Source: Clostridiaceae bacterium
GTDB lineage: Bacteria; Bacillota; Clostridia; Saccharofermentanales; UBA5734
Length of the DNA stretch: 24,443 nucleotides
NCBI GenBank assembly: GCA_012727965.1
Contig: JAAYFZ010000233.1
Coordinates: forward strand, 1-24,443
Reading direction: 5' to 3'
Of the stretch, positions 24,037 through 24,443 are shown piece after piece. The number at the start of each line of letters is the position of its first letter. Position 1 is the first letter of the stretch. Under the pieces are notes generated by a model. That model was not told the origin of the DNA. It did not search any database and saw only the letters and a list, made by a program, of their open reading frames with translations. The position numbers and the translations under genes are program-made.

Positions 24037-24443
24037 TTACAGCAGCTCAAGCAGCCTCTCAGCTGCCTCTGCCGGAAATAGTTCAGATTTCTCAGTTTCC
24101 AGAAGCTGTTTCAGGAGATCACTTGTTTGTGTGCTCTGCGGCAACATATAGCCAGCTTCCCGGTAGCAGTCTTCTGCCATTATCCTGTTAGATCTGGCAA
24201 TCGCTCCAGCTACACGGGCGGCAGTTTTGTTGTCAGCCGCTTCAGCTATGGCAGAAGCAATCAGCTCCTGTTTGCTCTTAGACTCAGCCAATATATTCAA
24301 TTTTTCAGTTGTTGTATCTGTCTTCGTCTGTGGTACCGCATACTCATCAGGTACCAGATAAATCGCATGGGACGGGCAGGCATCAACACAGAGCCGACAG
24401 CCTGATATACACTTGTCAAAATCAATTTGTCCTGTCTCTGTAT
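24037..24443 (-). CDS. 4Fe-4S ferredoxin-domain protein, C-terminal part (runs off the window)
   Basis: An incomplete gene whose 3' end is at 24037 and whose 5' end lies beyond base 24443; the frame is open to the edge. The 134 residues visible begin with TETGQIDFDKCI and show an iron-sulfur motif CISGCRLCVDACPSHAI (minus strand, codons between 24372 and 24422). The Cys spacing is C-x3-C-x2-C-x3-CP, one residue longer than the usual C-x2-C at the first step. A Thr/Lys-rich linker and an 87-residue Ala/Glu-rich, mostly helical tail follow (from about 24300). A second cluster motif may exist upstream, outside the window. The identity of the whole protein cannot be told. A TTG at 24300 would wrongly split off the tail as a separate gene. 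Confidence 0.75.
   Translation of the reverse strand, partial: TETGQIDFDKCISGCRLCVDACPSHAIYLVPDEYAVPQTKTDTTTEKLNILAESKSKQELIASAIAEAADNKTAARVAGAIARSNRIMAEDCYREAGYMLPQSTQTSDLLKQLLETEKSELFPAEAAERLLELL

Noticed and set aside
1..24443. CRISPR arrays, tRNA or rRNA genes, insertion sequences, prophage genes
   Set aside because: No regularly spaced repeats, cloverleaf-like sequences, transposase motifs or phage-type genes were seen on either strand.

Overview
The window looks like a chromosomal stretch from a moderate-GC, Gram-positive anaerobe, most likely a Clostridia-type Firmicute. The reasons are strong AGGAGG-type ribosome binding sites, many lipobox lipoproteins with Thr/Pro-rich linkers, ABC sugar importers without a local ATPase, a YesM-type histidine kinase and a ROK repressor. 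A more exact placement cannot be made from the sequence alone. I see no tRNA, rRNA, transposase, phage gene or CRISPR array.

Positions 33-13090, all on the minus strand, form an amino-sugar/oligosaccharide uptake and phosphorolysis region. In transcription order it holds a ROK regulator, a solute-binding lipoprotein, two ABC permeases, a small polytopic CmpB-like membrane protein, a GH94 enzyme that closely resembles N,N'-diacetylchitobiose phosphorylase, an alpha-D-phosphohexomutase, a YesM-type sensor kinase and a second solute-binding lipoprotein. The inferred scheme is import of a GlcNAc disaccharide, phosphorolysis to GlcNAc-1-phosphate plus GlcNAc, and isomerisation of the sugar-1-phosphate by the mutase. 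The upstream chitinase, the importer ATPase, the kinase's response regulator and NagA/NagB are not in the window. A 372-base gap (11480-11851) between the ROK gene and the importer carries a terminator, two related 20-bp operator-like sites and a plausible promoter.

Positions 13263-15763 (minus) hold a drug/peptide-type ABC exporter (ATPase plus ABC-2 permease) followed by a truncated DUF2254 membrane protein. Positions 16026-18365 hold two convergent cell-surface lipoproteins, a NodB-type polysaccharide deacetylase (+) and a DUF4015 putative glycoside hydrolase (-), which share a bidirectional terminator. Positions 18454-21096 encode an intracellular GH78 alpha-L-rhamnosidase.

Positions 21302-24443 (minus) hold a 4Fe-4S ferredoxin-domain protein that enters from the right edge, a DUF368 (PopT-type polyprenyl-phosphate translocase) protein and an MFS transporter. 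The last two overlap by four bases. A flavin split-barrel (general stress protein 26-like) gene follows and ends in a strong palindromic terminator.

Most functions rest on motifs read by eye. Nothing here is clearly a new system. The most useful leads are the Firmicute-type chitobiose phosphorolysis locus with its operator pair, the sensor kinase with no visible partner regulator, and the broken DUF2254 gene.
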